A stretch of 55,109 bases of DNA from Pseudomonadota bacterium (GCA_029779755.1 JAKOZZ010000141.1:1-55109), one strand, 5' to 3'. Counted from the first letter of the stretch, positions 16,173 through 24,223 are shown. Numbers and translations are program-made. Notes: a model not told the origin generated them from the letters alone.

Positions 16173-16822
16173 GTCGGCATCGCGGCCGAGCCGCCCGCCG
16201 CGGCGGCCTGCTGCGCCAGCAGGCGACGCCAGCGCACCAGCCCCTGCACCGCGAGGCCGACGAAGATCACGTACAGCAGCGCCGTCAGCCACAGGTCCTT
16301 GTAGCCGAACAGCGCAACGCTGCCGACGTTGACCCCGACCCACACCCACCAGTTGTCCACGTACTTGCGCGCCAGCAGGATCTGGGCGATCACGCTGCCC
16401 GCAGTCGGGAACGCGTCGAGCCACGGCACGTCGCTGTCGGTGAGCCGCGACAGCAGCAGCCCCAGCGCGATCCAGCCCGCCAGCCACAGCACCAGCACCC
16501 GCAGCCGGCCGCGCGCGTCCAGCGCCACGATGCGCAACGGCTGCGGCGGCGCGGCGGAGCCCGCCACGCGGCGGCGCCCGAACAGCCATTGCCACCAGCC
16601 CCACGCGGCCGTGGCCGCGAAGAACACCTGCAGACCGGCGTCACCGTAGACGCGCGCGGAAGCGAACAGCCACGCGTACAGCACGCTGCTGCCGATCGCC
16701 AGCGGCCAGCCCCAGTGGATCTCGTAGACGTTGAAGAGGACGCAGCCCAGCGCGAGCACGAAGGCCATCACCTCGAGCCAGGTGACGGACACGCCCCAGC
16801 AGACGAACGCGGTGTCGAGCAT
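16169..16822 (-). CDS. PnuC/PnuT-family vitamin transporter
   Basis: A 217-residue inner-membrane protein with about seven hydrophobic segments. The PnuC marks N-V-Y-E-I-H-W-G-W-P-L-A-I, A-W-G-W-W-Q-W and K-Y-V-D-N-W-W-V-W-V-G-V-N are present, the tryptophan-rich parts that form the substrate site. The family moves nicotinamide riboside (PnuC), riboflavin (PnuX) or thiamine (PnuT) by facilitated diffusion, with trapping by an intracellular kinase. Here the kinase is the next gene, overlapping by four bases. The TPP riboswitch 0.6 kb downstream favours PnuT, but the transporter itself lies upstream of that element and has only 47 bases to the FecR gene. No second riboswitch is visible there. 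Confidence 0.85.
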   Translation of the reverse strand: MLDTAFVCWGVSVTWLEVMAFVLALGCVLFNVYEIHWGWPLAIGSSVLYAWLFASARVYGDAGLQVFFAATAAWGWWQWLFGRRRVAGSAAPPQPLRIVALDARGRLRVLVLWLAGWIALGLLLSRLTDSDVPWLDAFPTAGSVIAQILLARKYVDNWWVWVGVNVGSVALFGYKDLWLTALLYVIFVGLAVQGLVRWRRLLAQQAAAAGGSAAMPT

Positions 16823-16869
16823 GCGCGCAGTCTATCCGGTCGGGCCGGAGAGGCCGGCCGCGCGCGGCG

Positions 16870-17766
16870 TCAGTACAGCGTCGGCGCGCGCTCGAGCAGC
16901 CGGTCCGGGCCGCCGAAGTACTCGCGGATGGCGCCGCCGGTGGCGCTGCCGCCGCCCCCGCCGCCCCCGCCACCGCCGGCACCGCCATTGCCGCCGCCAT
17001 TGCCGTTGCCGGACGGACGCCCCGCCCCCTGCGGGCGCGGCGTCTGCGGACGGGGTGCGGGCGGCTCCGCGCCGTTGCCGAAGGTGGCCGGCGTCGAGGC
17101 GGTGCGCACGTACAGCGTCGCCCCCTCGGGCACCTCGGTGGTGCCGGCCGCGTTGGTGACCGCGACCCGGCCGCGGATCACCTTGACGGTCAGACCGGGG
17201 CGCTCGCCCGCCGCGCAGCCGGCATTGCCGCACGGCGTCTCAGAGGCCTCGTATTCCGTTCCGCGGATGCCGATCGTCGCCGTCGGCGTGGTCAGCCGGT
17301 AGTCGGCCTGGTTGCGCTTGCCGATCGCACCGCTGACCGCGCGCAGCGCCCCCTTGGCGAGTGCAAAGAAGCCCTTCTCGCCGTTGGCGTCGTACCGGAA
17401 GGCCTCGACCTTGAAGTCGGAGTTCGGCTGCACGACCATCACGCCGCCGTCCAGGAACCGCAGCTCGACACGGCCGTCCGCGCCGGTGAGCACACGGTCG
17501 CCGCTGCGCACGATCTCGTCCGGGCGCAGCGGCATCAGCAGCGCCGAAGGCCGCATCAGACGCGTCTCGCCGCTCGACTGCGCGACGACCGCCGCGTCGG
17601 TGCGCGGCTCGTCGTTCGCCGCGGCGGGCATCGCCGCCAGGCTCAGCGCCATCCCCCACAGCAGGGCGGCGGCGAGCGACCACCAGCGGCACCATGCCCC
17701 GGATGCGGGCCGGCGGGAGCGTTCGAAGGGAAGCGCGGTGATGCCTGGGCGGGAAAGCGTGGTCAT
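16870..17766 (-). CDS. exported FecR-domain protein with glycine-rich tail
   Basis: A 298-residue protein with an N-terminal basic region and hydrophobic core (W-W-S-L-A-A-A-L-L-W-G-M-A-L-S-L-A-A-M) ending A-A-A-N-D near residue 51, so it is probably secreted to the periplasm. Residues about 75-200 form a FecR domain: D-E-I-V-R-S-G-D-R-V-L-T-G, R-V-E-L-R-F-L-D-G-G and T-T-P-T-A-T-I-G-I-R-G-T-E-Y, then a loop with two cysteines. The tail (about 220-285) is Pro/Gly-rich with ten consecutive glycines. FecR proteins of this stand-alone type are not anti-sigma factors; no sigma factor gene is near. Role unknown; it may be first in the minus-strand run with the transporter. Confidence 0.8.
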   Translation of the reverse strand: MTTLSRPGITALPFERSRRPASGAWCRWWSLAAALLWGMALSLAAMPAAANDEPRTDAAVVAQSSGETRLMRPSALLMPLRPDEIVRSGDRVLTGADGRVELRFLDGGVMVVQPNSDFKVEAFRYDANGEKGFFALAKGALRAVSGAIGKRNQADYRLTTPTATIGIRGTEYEASETPCGNAGCAAGERPGLTVKVIRGRVAVTNAAGTTEVPEGATLYVRTASTPATFGNGAEPPAPRPQTPRPQGAGRPSGNGNGGGNGGAGGGGGGGGGGSATGGAIREYFGGPDRLLERAPTLY

Positions 17767-17843
17767 TGCCTCCCATAGATCGGCACGGCCGTCCGCCGCA
17801 GGAGGCCGCCGGTCCGGCCGCGCGCGCCATCCGTCGATCGGAC

Positions 17844-17940
17844 GGGCCGATCGGGGACTCGGACGGGCCGAACGAGGACTCGGGCGAGCCGATCGGGGAC
17901 TCGGGCGGGCCGAACGAGGACTCGGGCGGGCCGATCGGGG
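17844..17940. repeat. 21-bp minisatellite, 4.6 copies, after the SUI1 stop codon
   Basis: Units lie at 17844-17864, 17865-17885, 17886-17906 and 17907-17927, with a 13-base partial copy at 17928-17940. Two unit types alternate, one with GATCGGGGACTCGG and one with GAACGAGGACTCGG, so the true period is 42. The array ends exactly where the complement of the SUI1-family stop codon begins (17941). It sits in the 177-base gap before the FecR gene start. Confidence 0.85.
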
Positions 17941-18294
17941 TCAGCCGCCGATGCGGCGGACCTTGAATCCCTGCCGGCCGAGCTCGTCCACCACCACGTC
18001 GCGATGGTCGCCCTGGATCTCGATGGCACCGTCCTTCACCGTGCCGCCGGCGCCGCAGCGCTGCTTCAGGCGCGTGGCCAGCTGCACCAGCGCCGCCGGC
18101 TCGAGGTCGGCGCCGGTCACCAGGGTCACGCCCTTGCCCTTGCGGCCCTTGGTGTCCAGCGCGACACGCACGGTGCCATCGCCTTTGCGTACCGGCGCGG
18201 CCGTGCGGCAGGTGCAGGCCGCCACCGGCGCGCCGCATTCCGGACACAGGCGTCCATGCTCCGTCGAGTAGACCGGACGCGAGCCGCCCGCCAT
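17941..18294 (-). CDS. SUI1/YciH-family translation factor
   Basis: A 117-residue protein. The N-terminal part has a zinc-ribbon-like C-P-E-C-G-x(6)-C-x-C pattern (about 17-29). The C-terminal half is the SUI1 fold: D-T-K-G-R-K-G-K-G-V-T-L-V-T-G, L-K-Q-R-C-G-A-G-G-T-V-K-D-G-x-I-E-I-Q-G-D-H-R and L-G-R-Q-G-F-K-V-R-R-I-G-G, the eIF1 core pattern. Bacterial YciH modulates start-codon fidelity in initiation in vitro. I begin at ATG 18294 (M-A-G-G-S-R-P-V-Y-S), where family similarity starts; ATG 18336 would add 14 unrelated residues. It is divergent from the serine hydrolase gene. Confidence 0.9.
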   Translation of the reverse strand: MAGGSRPVYSTEHGRLCPECGAPVAACTCRTAAPVRKGDGTVRVALDTKGRKGKGVTLVTGADLEPAALVQLATRLKQRCGAGGTVKDGAIEIQGDHRDVVVDELGRQGFKVRRIGG

Positions 18295-18411
18295 CAGACC
18301 GGCTCCGGAATCGTGCAGTGCATCGTGTGGCCTCATGTGCAGGGTGAAGTCGCCAGTCTAGTGTCGTATGCTTGCCCGACACACGAAAACGACACTTGGA
18401 GACCCGCGCCG

Positions 18412-19545
18412 ATGACTTCCTTTCCCCTGCAGAAGGCCGACCCGGCCGCAAACGGGATCCGGACCGAACAGATCGAACGCCTGTTCGCGCTGATCCAGCG
18501 GCACATCACCGAGGGCCGCTACCCGGGCTGCCAGGTGGCACTGGCGCGCCACGGCCGGCTGCTGATCGAGCGCTCGTTCGGCCAGGCCGAAATCGGCGCA
18601 CGCGCACAGGCGGCCGCAGACGACACGCTGTGGCTGCTGTACTCGAACACCAAGGTGATCACCGCCACCGCGCTGTGGAAACTGTGCGAGCAGGGCGCGT
18701 TCCGGTTCACCGACCGCGTGTCCGACCACGTGCCCGAGTTCGCCCGCAACGGCAAGCGCGACATCACCGTGCTGCAGGTCATCACGCATCAGGGCGGGTT
18801 CCCGAACGCACAGATCTCGAAAGGCGGCTGGCTGGATCACGCCGAGCTGCGCGCGTCGGTGGCCGACTTCTCGCTCGAGTGGACGCCGGGCTCGCGCGTC
18901 CACTATCACGGCCTGTCGGCGCACTGGGTGCTGGGCGTGCTGATCGAGGCGCTGACCGGGCAGGACTTCCGCACCTGGATCCGCGACCAGGTGCTCGCGC
19001 CCCTGGGCCTCGCGCAGGACCTCTTCATCGGCCTGACCCCCGCCGAAGACGCCCGCGTGTCCACGATGTACGAGCCCGATCCCGCCGGGTCGGGCATCCG
19101 CGCGCTGGCCGAGAGCAACACCGAGACCTGGCGGCGCAGCGGCGCGCCCGGCGGCGGCGGCTACGGCACGGCGCGCGGCATGGCGGCGCTCTACCAGATG
19201 ATGCTGGCCGGCGGCACGCTCAACGGGGTGCGGCTGCTTTCACCGCGGATGCTGGCCTACGCGCTGCGCAACCACACCGGCGACCGCGTCGACGAGTTCA
19301 TGGGCATGCCCATGCACCGGGGACTCGGCCCGCACCTGCGCGGCACGACGCCGAACGTGCGCGGGCTCGGTGCGATCGCCTCGCCCAACGCCTACGGGCA
19401 CGGCGGGGTCGGCACCTCGTACTGCTGGGGCGACCCCGATTCGGGCGTGTCGTTCGCGTACATCACCAACAACCGCATCCCGGATCCCTGGCACTCCGAG
19501 CGCCTGGACACGGTCAGCACCCTGGTCCACGCGTCGATCCTCTGA
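18412..19545 (+). CDS. serine hydrolase of the beta-lactamase class C / family VIII esterase type
   Basis: A 377-residue protein of the PF00144 fold. The nucleophile motif S78-N-T-K81 is present. Y165-H-G in the place of the usual Y-x-N supplies the second tyrosine, and G-H-G-G near the C-terminus replaces the K-T-G box, as seen in family VIII carboxylesterases. There is no signal peptide, so the enzyme is probably a cytoplasmic esterase or amidase rather than a resistance beta-lactamase. The ATG at 18412 is the only sensible start, as the conserved L-F-A-L-I-Q-R-H-I region follows. It faces the crotonase gene, with 16 bases between stops. Confidence 0.88.
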   Translation: MTSFPLQKADPAANGIRTEQIERLFALIQRHITEGRYPGCQVALARHGRLLIERSFGQAEIGARAQAAADDTLWLLYSNTKVITATALWKLCEQGAFRFTDRVSDHVPEFARNGKRDITVLQVITHQGGFPNAQISKGGWLDHAELRASVADFSLEWTPGSRVHYHGLSAHWVLGVLIEALTGQDFRTWIRDQVLAPLGLAQDLFIGLTPAEDARVSTMYEPDPAGSGIRALAESNTETWRRSGAPGGGGYGTARGMAALYQMMLAGGTLNGVRLLSPRMLAYALRNHTGDRVDEFMGMPMHRGLGPHLRGTTPNVRGLGAIASPNAYGHGGVGTSYCWGDPDSGVSFAYITNNRIPDPWHSERLDTVSTLVHASIL

Positions 19546-19561
19546 CGCAGCGGGGGCCGGC

Positions 19562-20389
19562 TCAGGCGGGGTCGAGGAACTTCGGCGCCCGCTTCTGCAG
19601 GTTGGCGGCCACCGCCTCCTTCTGGTTGGCGCTGCCCAGCAGCAGCACCTGCTCGTCGGACTCGGCGCGCAGCAGCGTGCGGTCGTCGGCGCCGGCCTCG
19701 ATCAGGGCCATCAGGCGCTTGTCGGCACGGATCGCGTGCGGGTTGCGTCCGGCGATCTCGTGCGCCATCGCCAGCGCATCGGCACGCGGGTCGTCGCTCA
19801 GGCGCGTGGCGAATCCCATCGCCAGCGCTTCGGTGCCCGAGAAGATGCGCCCGGAGTAGGTGAGCTCGGCGACGACGTCGGCGCGCGCCAGACGGCGCAT
19901 CAGCACGGTGCCCGCCATGTCGGGCACCAGTCCCCACTTGATCTCCATCACCGACATCTTCGTGTCGGGCGCGACGATCCGCAGGTCGGCACCCAGCGCC
20001 ACCTGGAAGCCGCCGCCGAAGGCCACGCCGTGCACCGCGGCGATCACCGGCACCGGCACCTTCTTCCACACCAGCACCGCGTGCTGCGCCGCGTTGGCGT
20101 CACCGTGCGTGCGCAGCCCCAGCCGCAGCGCATTGGCCGCGCGCTGTTCCTCGGCCGACTTCGGCCCGGCCATCTCCTGGAAGCGGCCCATGTCGAGGCC
20201 CGCGCAGAACGCCCGCCCCTCGCCCGAGAGGACGACGGCGCGCAGCCCGGGCTGCGTGCACAGGCGCTCGCCGGTGTCGACCAGCGCTTCGAACATCGCG
20301 CGGTCGAGCGCGTTCATCTTGTCGGCGCGCACCAGGCGCACGTCGGCGACTCCATCGTCGCTCATGGTCACGGTGACCCGATCGGACAT
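19562..20389 (-). CDS. crotonase / enoyl-CoA hydratase family protein
   Basis: A 275-residue crotonase-fold enzyme acting on acyl-CoA thioesters. It has the CoA-pocket motif [10 protein letters not shown], the oxyanion-hole region [20 protein letters not shown] and [13 protein letters not shown]. The second position usually held by glutamate in hydratases reads V-P-D-M, so the reaction may be hydration, isomerisation or hydrolysis. I begin at ATG 20389 (M-S-D-R-V-T-V). It is divergent from hisC, with 98 bases between starts. No other fatty-acid gene adjoins it. Confidence 0.88.
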   Translation of the reverse strand: MSDRVTVTMSDDGVADVRLVRADKMNALDRAMFEALVDTGERLCTQPGLRAVVLSGEGRAFCAGLDMGRFQEMAGPKSAEEQRAANALRLGLRTHGDANAAQHAVLVWKKVPVPVIAAVHGVAFGGGFQVALGADLRIVAPDTKMSVMEIKWGLVPDMAGTVLMRRLARADVVAELTYSGRIFSGTEALAMGFATRLSDDPRADALAMAHEIAGRNPHAIRADKRLMALIEAGADDRTLLRAESDEQVLLLGSANQKEAVAANLQKRAPKFLDPA

Positions 20390-20487
20390 GTCCGTCTCCC
20401 TCGTTGGTGTTGACTCGACGGGAATGTACCTCACCGCCGGGCGAGGCCCCCGTCGCCGACTTGCACCGGAGCGGCCGGACCGCCATC

Positions 20488-21561
20488 ATGCCGACCACGA
20501 TGAGCAGACTCTGGAATCCGATGGTCGCCGATCTCGCCCCGTACGTGCCGGGCGAGCAGCCGAAGATGGGCGACCTGATCAAGCTGAACACGAACGAGAA
20601 CCCGTACCCGCCCTCGCCGCGGGCGCTCGAGGCGATCCGGCGCGCCACCGATGGCGACCTGCGGCTGTACCCCGACCCCGGGTCGGAGGCGCTGCGCAGG
20701 GCGATCGGCGCCCACCACGGCATCGATCCGGCCCGCGTGTTCGTCGGCAACGGGTCCGACGAGGTGCTCGCCCACGTGTTCCTCGCGCTGCTCAAGCACG
20801 ACCGTCCGCTGCTGTTCCCGGACATCAGCTACAGCTTCTATCCGGTGTACTGCGGGCTGTACGGCATCGACCATCGCCGCGTGCCGCTCGACGAGGCCTT
20901 CCGCATCCGTCCGGACGACTACGCCGGGCCGAACGGCGGCGTGATCCTGCCCAACCCCAACGCGCCGACCGGCCGTGCGCTGGCGCTGGACGACATCGCG
21001 CGGATCGTGCGCGCCAACCCGGACTCGGTGGTGGTGATCGACGAAGCCTACGTCGACTTCGGCGCCGACTCGGCGATCCCGCTGACCGCGCAGCACGACA
21101 ACCTGCTGGTCGTGCAGACCCTGTCCAAGTCGCGGTCTCTGGCCGGACTGCGCGTGGGCTTCGCCGTGGGCGATCCGCAGCTCGTCGAGGCGCTCGAGCG
21201 GGTCAAGAACAGCTTCAACTCGTACCCCATCGACCGGCTCGCCGCCGCCGGTGCCGCCGCGGCCTACGAAGACGTCGAGCACTTCGAGGCAACGCGCCGC
21301 CAGGTCATCGAAAGCCGGGAATGGCTGGCGGCCGCGCTGGGCCGCCTGGGCTTCGACGTGATCCCCTCGCAGGCGAACTTCGTGTTCTGCCGCCACCCGC
21401 AGCGGGACGCGGCGGCGCTGCAGCGGGCGCTGCGCGAACGACGCATCATCGTGCGTCATTTCACCCAGCCGCGCATCGACCAGTACCTGCGGATCTCGAT
21501 CGGCACGCAGGCGCAGTGCGAGGCGCTAGTGGACGCGCTCGGCGCCATCCTCTCGGCCTGA
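20488..21561 (+). CDS. hisC: histidinol-phosphate aminotransferase
   Basis: A PLP-dependent class I/II aminotransferase of 357 residues converting imidazole-acetol phosphate to histidinol phosphate. The N[10 protein letters not shown] start of the fold, NPNAPTG (156-162), D-E-A-Y-V-D-F (186-191) and the Schiff-base lysine K214 in [14 protein letters not shown] are present. It stands outside a his operon, so it may be a second copy with a broader role, for example in aromatic amino acids. Start: ATG 20488 or 20500, both in frame; I give the longer. The stop region leads into 180 bases without a gene. Confidence 0.9.
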   Translation: MPTTMSRLWNPMVADLAPYVPGEQPKMGDLIKLNTNENPYPPSPRALEAIRRATDGDLRLYPDPGSEALRRAIGAHHGIDPARVFVGNGSDEVLAHVFLALLKHDRPLLFPDISYSFYPVYCGLYGIDHRRVPLDEAFRIRPDDYAGPNGGVILPNPNAPTGRALALDDIARIVRANPDSVVVIDEAYVDFGADSAIPLTAQHDNLLVVQTLSKSRSLAGLRVGFAVGDPQLVEALERVKNSFNSYPIDRLAAAGAAAAYEDVEHFEATRRQVIESREWLAAALGRLGFDVIPSQANFVFCRHPQRDAAALQRALRERRIIVRHFTQPRIDQYLRISIGTQAQCEALVDALGAILSA

Positions 21562-21640
21562 AGCGCCCGGCCTCGCCGGCCGGCGCCCCGGCGCGGACGG
21601 CCGGGCGCACGTCGCGCGAGACGCCCGGGCCTGCCCGCGT

Positions 21641-21669
21641 TTGCAAGGTCCCGTCCGGATCCGCACAAT
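21641..21669 (+). promoter_or_regulatory. candidate sigma-70 promoter of the CsoR-family gene
   Basis: TTGCAA (21641-21646) and CACAAT (21664-21669) with 17-base spacing lie 73 bases before the ATG at 21742. The rest of the hisC-regulator gap (21562-21741) is GC-rich with no other feature that I can support. Confidence 0.4.
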
Positions 21670-21741
21670 GCGCGGCACACGCTCGCTGCGCGGCAACCGC
21701 TCGAACGTCTCCACAACCAACAACAACCAGCAGGGACACCG

Positions 21742-22020
21742 ATGGACTCGCATTCGACCGACGCCGAACGCAGGCGCGTAGTGCTCAGACTCCGGCGCGC
21801 GGAGGGACAGCTGCGTGCAGTCCAGACGATGATCGAGTCCGGCGCGCCCTGCAACGACGTCGTCCAGCAGCTCAGCGCCTGCCGCCGGGCGCTCGACAAG
21901 GCCTTCTTCGACGTGCTCGCCTGCTCGGTCGCCTCCGTGGCGCGCAAGCCGGTCGAACAGCCCGGCGACACCGAGAAGCACCTCGAGGAAGTCGCCGAGC
22001 TGCTGATGCGCTTCGGCTGA
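21742..22020 (+). CDS. CsoR/RcnR/FrmR-family repressor with altered ligand residues
   Basis: A 92-residue all-helical regulator (PF02583). R-L-R-R-A-E-G-Q-L-R-A-V-x-x-M-I-E (16-32), C37 in a P-C-N-D-V-V-Q-Q-L context and A-L-D-K-A-F-F define the family. Aligned with FrmR and CsoR, C37 matches the first ligand. The expected histidine is S62 and the expected second CsoR cysteine is V66, while Cys61 and Cys47 are extra. It therefore should not be a standard Cu(I) or Ni sensor; thiol or aldehyde sensing is possible. The target is unknown; the next gene, an Ldh2-type dehydrogenase 25 bases downstream, may be co-regulated. Confidence 0.88.
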   Translation: MDSHSTDAERRRVVLRLRRAEGQLRAVQTMIESGAPCNDVVQQLSACRRALDKAFFDVLACSVASVARKPVEQPGDTEKHLEEVAELLMRFG

Positions 22021-22045
22021 CGCCCCTCGCCCGCCCCCCCCGCCG

Positions 22046-23122
22046 ATGACCGCATCCGCCCCTCCGGCCCGCTACGCGGCCGCCGACCTTGCAGCCTTCG
22101 GTCGCGGCCTGCTCGAAGCCGCCGGCATGCCGCCCGACCGGGCGGCCGACGTGGCCGACGTGCTGGTCGAGGCCGACCTGCTCGGCCACGACACCCACGG
22201 CCTGAACCTGCTGCCGATCTACCTGCGCGAGATCGAAGCCGGCAGCATGACGCTGACCGGTGACCCGCTGACGCTCGCCGACCGCGGTGCGGCCGTCACC
22301 TGGGACGGCCGGCGCCTGCCCGGCCCCTGGCTGGTGCTGCGCGCCTACGAACTGGCCGCGCAGCGGGCGCGGCTGCACGGCACCGGCACGGTGGTGATCC
22401 GCCGCAGCCACCACGTCGCCTGCCTGGCGGCCTACCTGGAGCGCGCCGCCGCCCAGGGGCTGGTGCTGCTGGTCTATTCGTCGGGCCCCTCCACCCGCAC
22501 GGTGGCGCCCTTCGGCGGCGTCACGCCGGTGTACACGCCGAACCCGCTCGCCGCCGGCTTCCCCGCCGGCGACACACCGGTGATGCTGGACGTGTCGACG
22601 TCGATCACCACCAACAACCTGATGGCCCGCCTGAACCGCGAAGGGCGACGGCTCGAACACCCCTGGCTGATCGATGCGCAGGGCCGCCCCAGCACCGATC
22701 CGTCGGTGGTGTTCGCCGACCCGCCGGGCAGCATCCTGCCGATCGGCGGGCTCGACCACGGCCACAAGGGCTACGCGCTGTCGCTGATGGTCGAGGCGCT
22801 GACCGGCGGCCTGTCCGGCCACGGCCGCGCCGACACGGCCGAGGGCTGGGGCGCGAACGTGTTCGTGCAGGTGCTCGACCCGGAGGCCTTCGGCGGACGC
22901 GACGACTTCGAGCGGCAGACGCGGTTCGTGGCGGACGCCTGCCGCGCGAGCCGGCCGCGGCCGGGCGTCGACGCCGTGCGCCTGCCGGGCGAAGCCGGCC
23001 TGCGGCGCAAGGCCGATCAGCTCGCCCGGGGCGTGCTGATCAGCGACGCCATCCTCGACGCGCTGCGCCCCTGGTCCAGCCGCCACGGCGTGGCCATGCC
23101 CGCGCGCAGCACGGCCATGTGA
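22046..23122 (+). CDS. malate/L-lactate (Ldh2/YbiC-type) dehydrogenase family oxidoreductase
   Basis: A 358-residue NAD(P)-dependent 2-hydroxyacid dehydrogenase of PF02615. Family marks are D-L-L-G-H-D-T-H-G-L-N-L-L-P-I-Y, R-R-S-H-H-V-A-C-L-A-A-Y, A-P-F-G-G, N-P-L-A-A-G-F-P and I-G-G-L-D-H-G-H-K-G-Y-A-L-S-L-M-V-E. Members oxidise malate, lactate, sulfolactate or ureidoglycolate, and the substrate cannot be read here. Distance to the CsoR-family gene is 25 bases, so co-transcription is likely. The stop at 23122 is followed at once by the pst Pho boxes. Confidence 0.88.
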   Translation: MTASAPPARYAAADLAAFGRGLLEAAGMPPDRAADVADVLVEADLLGHDTHGLNLLPIYLREIEAGSMTLTGDPLTLADRGAAVTWDGRRLPGPWLVLRAYELAAQRARLHGTGTVVIRRSHHVACLAAYLERAAAQGLVLLVYSSGPSTRTVAPFGGVTPVYTPNPLAAGFPAGDTPVMLDVSTSITTNNLMARLNREGRRLEHPWLIDAQGRPSTDPSVVFADPPGSILPIGGLDHGHKGYALSLMVEALTGGLSGHGRADTAEGWGANVFVQVLDPEAFGGRDDFERQTRFVADACRASRPRPGVDAVRLPGEAGLRRKADQLARGVLISDAILDALRPWSSRHGVAMPARSTAM

Positions 23123-23129
23123 CGCCTTC

Positions 23130-23147
23130 ATGACGGTTCGATGACGC
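23130..23147 (-). promoter_or_regulatory. upstream Pho box, inverted orientation
   Basis: Read on the minus strand, GCGTCAT (23141-23147), four bases, then CCGTCAT (23130-23136) fit the 7-4-7 PhoB site. It is directly beside the forward box at 23149. It starts eight bases after the Ldh2 stop codon. Confidence 0.65.
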
Positions 23148-23148
23148 G

Positions 23149-23182
23149 TTGTCATCGGGCTGTCATCTGCACTCCCTAGAGT
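23149..23182 (+). promoter_or_regulatory. Pho box and -10 element of the pst operon
   Basis: TTGTCAT (23149-23155), CGGG and CTGTCAT (23160-23166) match the PhoB consensus nearly perfectly. TAGAGT (23177-23182) lies ten bases further on as the -10, the classical spacing of PhoB-dependent promoters. pstS begins at 23225 after AGGAGCAGCAC, a good ribosome binding site. Confidence 0.88.
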
Positions 23183-23224
23183 CCGGGTCGAAACCACCCC
23201 TCCCGGTTCAATTAGGAGCAGCAC

Positions 23225-24223
23225 ATGAAGTCCCTGGTCAAGTTCACCCCGATCGCCTTCGCCCTGGCCGCACTGGCCGCGCCCCAGCTCGCCGCCGCCC
23301 AGGTCGTGAAGATCGACGGCTCGTCGACGGTGTTCCCGATCACCGAAGGCGTCGCCGAAGACTTCCAGAAGGCCAAGAAGGGCGCGGTCAAGGTCACCGT
23401 CGGCATCTCGGGCACCGGCGGCGGGTTCAAGAAGTTCTGCCGTGCCGAGACCGACATCCAGAACGCGTCGCGCCCGATCCTGAAGAAGGAGATGGACGAC
23501 TGCAAGGCCGCGGGCGTCGAGTACTTCGAGCTGCCGGTGGCGTTCGACGCGCTGACCGTCGTGATGAACCCGAAGAACACGTTCCTCAAGCAGATCACCG
23601 TCGAGGAGCTGAAGAAGATCTGGGAACCCGCCGCCCAGGGCAAGATCACCCGCTGGAACCAGGTGAACCCGGCCTGGCCCGATGCACCGATCAAGCTGTT
23701 CGGCGCGGGCGCCGACTCCGGCACCTTCGACTACTTCACCGAGGCCATCAACGGCAAGTCCAAGGCCAGCCGCGGCGACTTCACCGCCTCCGAGGACGAC
23801 AATGTGCTGGTGCAGGGCGTGTCGCAGGACGTCAACGCCCTCGGCTACTTCGGCTACGCGTACTACGCCGAGAACCAGGCCAGGCTGAAGGCCGTGCCGA
23901 TCGTCGAGAAGGCCGGCAAGCCGGCCGTCGCGCCCAGCGAGCAGACCGTGCTGTCGGGCGCCTACCAGCCGCTGTCGCGCCCGATCTTCATCTACGTGAA
24001 CGCCAAGGCGCTGGGCAAGCCGGAAGTGAAGGAGTTCGTCGAGTACTTCATGAAGGAAGCCGCCAAGATCGCCAAGGAGGTGAAGTACGTGCCGCTGCCG
24101 GCCAAGGCGTACACGACCAACCTCGAGCACCTGGCCAAGGGCAAGAAAGGCACCGTGTTCGGCGGCACCGCCGAGGTCGGCGTGACGATCGACGAGCTGA
24201 TGAAGCGCGAAGCCAAGCTCTGA
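23225..24223 (+). CDS. pstS: phosphate ABC transporter periplasmic binding protein
   Basis: The phosphate receptor of the high-affinity uptake system, 332 residues. A signal peptide ends around L-A-A-A-Q (residue 26). The phosphate-binding loops are recognisable: D-G-S-S-T-V-F-P-I at the mature N-terminus, G-I-S-G-T-G-G-G-F-K-K-F, and G-A-D-S-G-T-F-D-Y-F-T-E. First gene of pstSCAB-phoU. It is preceded by two Pho boxes, so it should be strongly induced by phosphate limitation. A stable hairpin after its stop separates it from pstC, which usually allows more PstS than permease. Confidence 0.95.
   Translation: MKSLVKFTPIAFALAALAAPQLAAAQVVKIDGSSTVFPITEGVAEDFQKAKKGAVKVTVGISGTGGGFKKFCRAETDIQNASRPILKKEMDDCKAAGVEYFELPVAFDALTVVMNPKNTFLKQITVEELKKIWEPAAQGKITRWNQVNPAWPDAPIKLFGAGADSGTFDYFTEAINGKSKASRGDFTASEDDNVLVQGVSQDVNALGYFGYAYYAENQARLKAVPIVEKAGKPAVAPSEQTVLSGAYQPLSRPIFIYVNAKALGKPEVKEFVEYFMKEAAKIAKEVKYVPLPAKAYTTNLEHLAKGKKGTVFGGTAEVGVTIDELMKREAKL

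Noticed and set aside
13100-17302. A 1400-codon open frame on the plus strand
   Set aside because: It is antisense to the receptor, kinase, transporter and FecR genes, has no recognisable motif and is rich in Arg/Ala/Gly, as expected for a GC-driven shadow frame.
17844-17940. A CRISPR-like array
   Set aside because: The 21-bp units are directly adjacent without spacers and no cas gene is near.
17766-17966. A small plus-strand protein with heptapeptide repeats (G-P-I-G-D-S-D type)
   Set aside because: It is only the translation of the minisatellite. The frame has no ribosome binding site and overlaps the SUI1 gene end.
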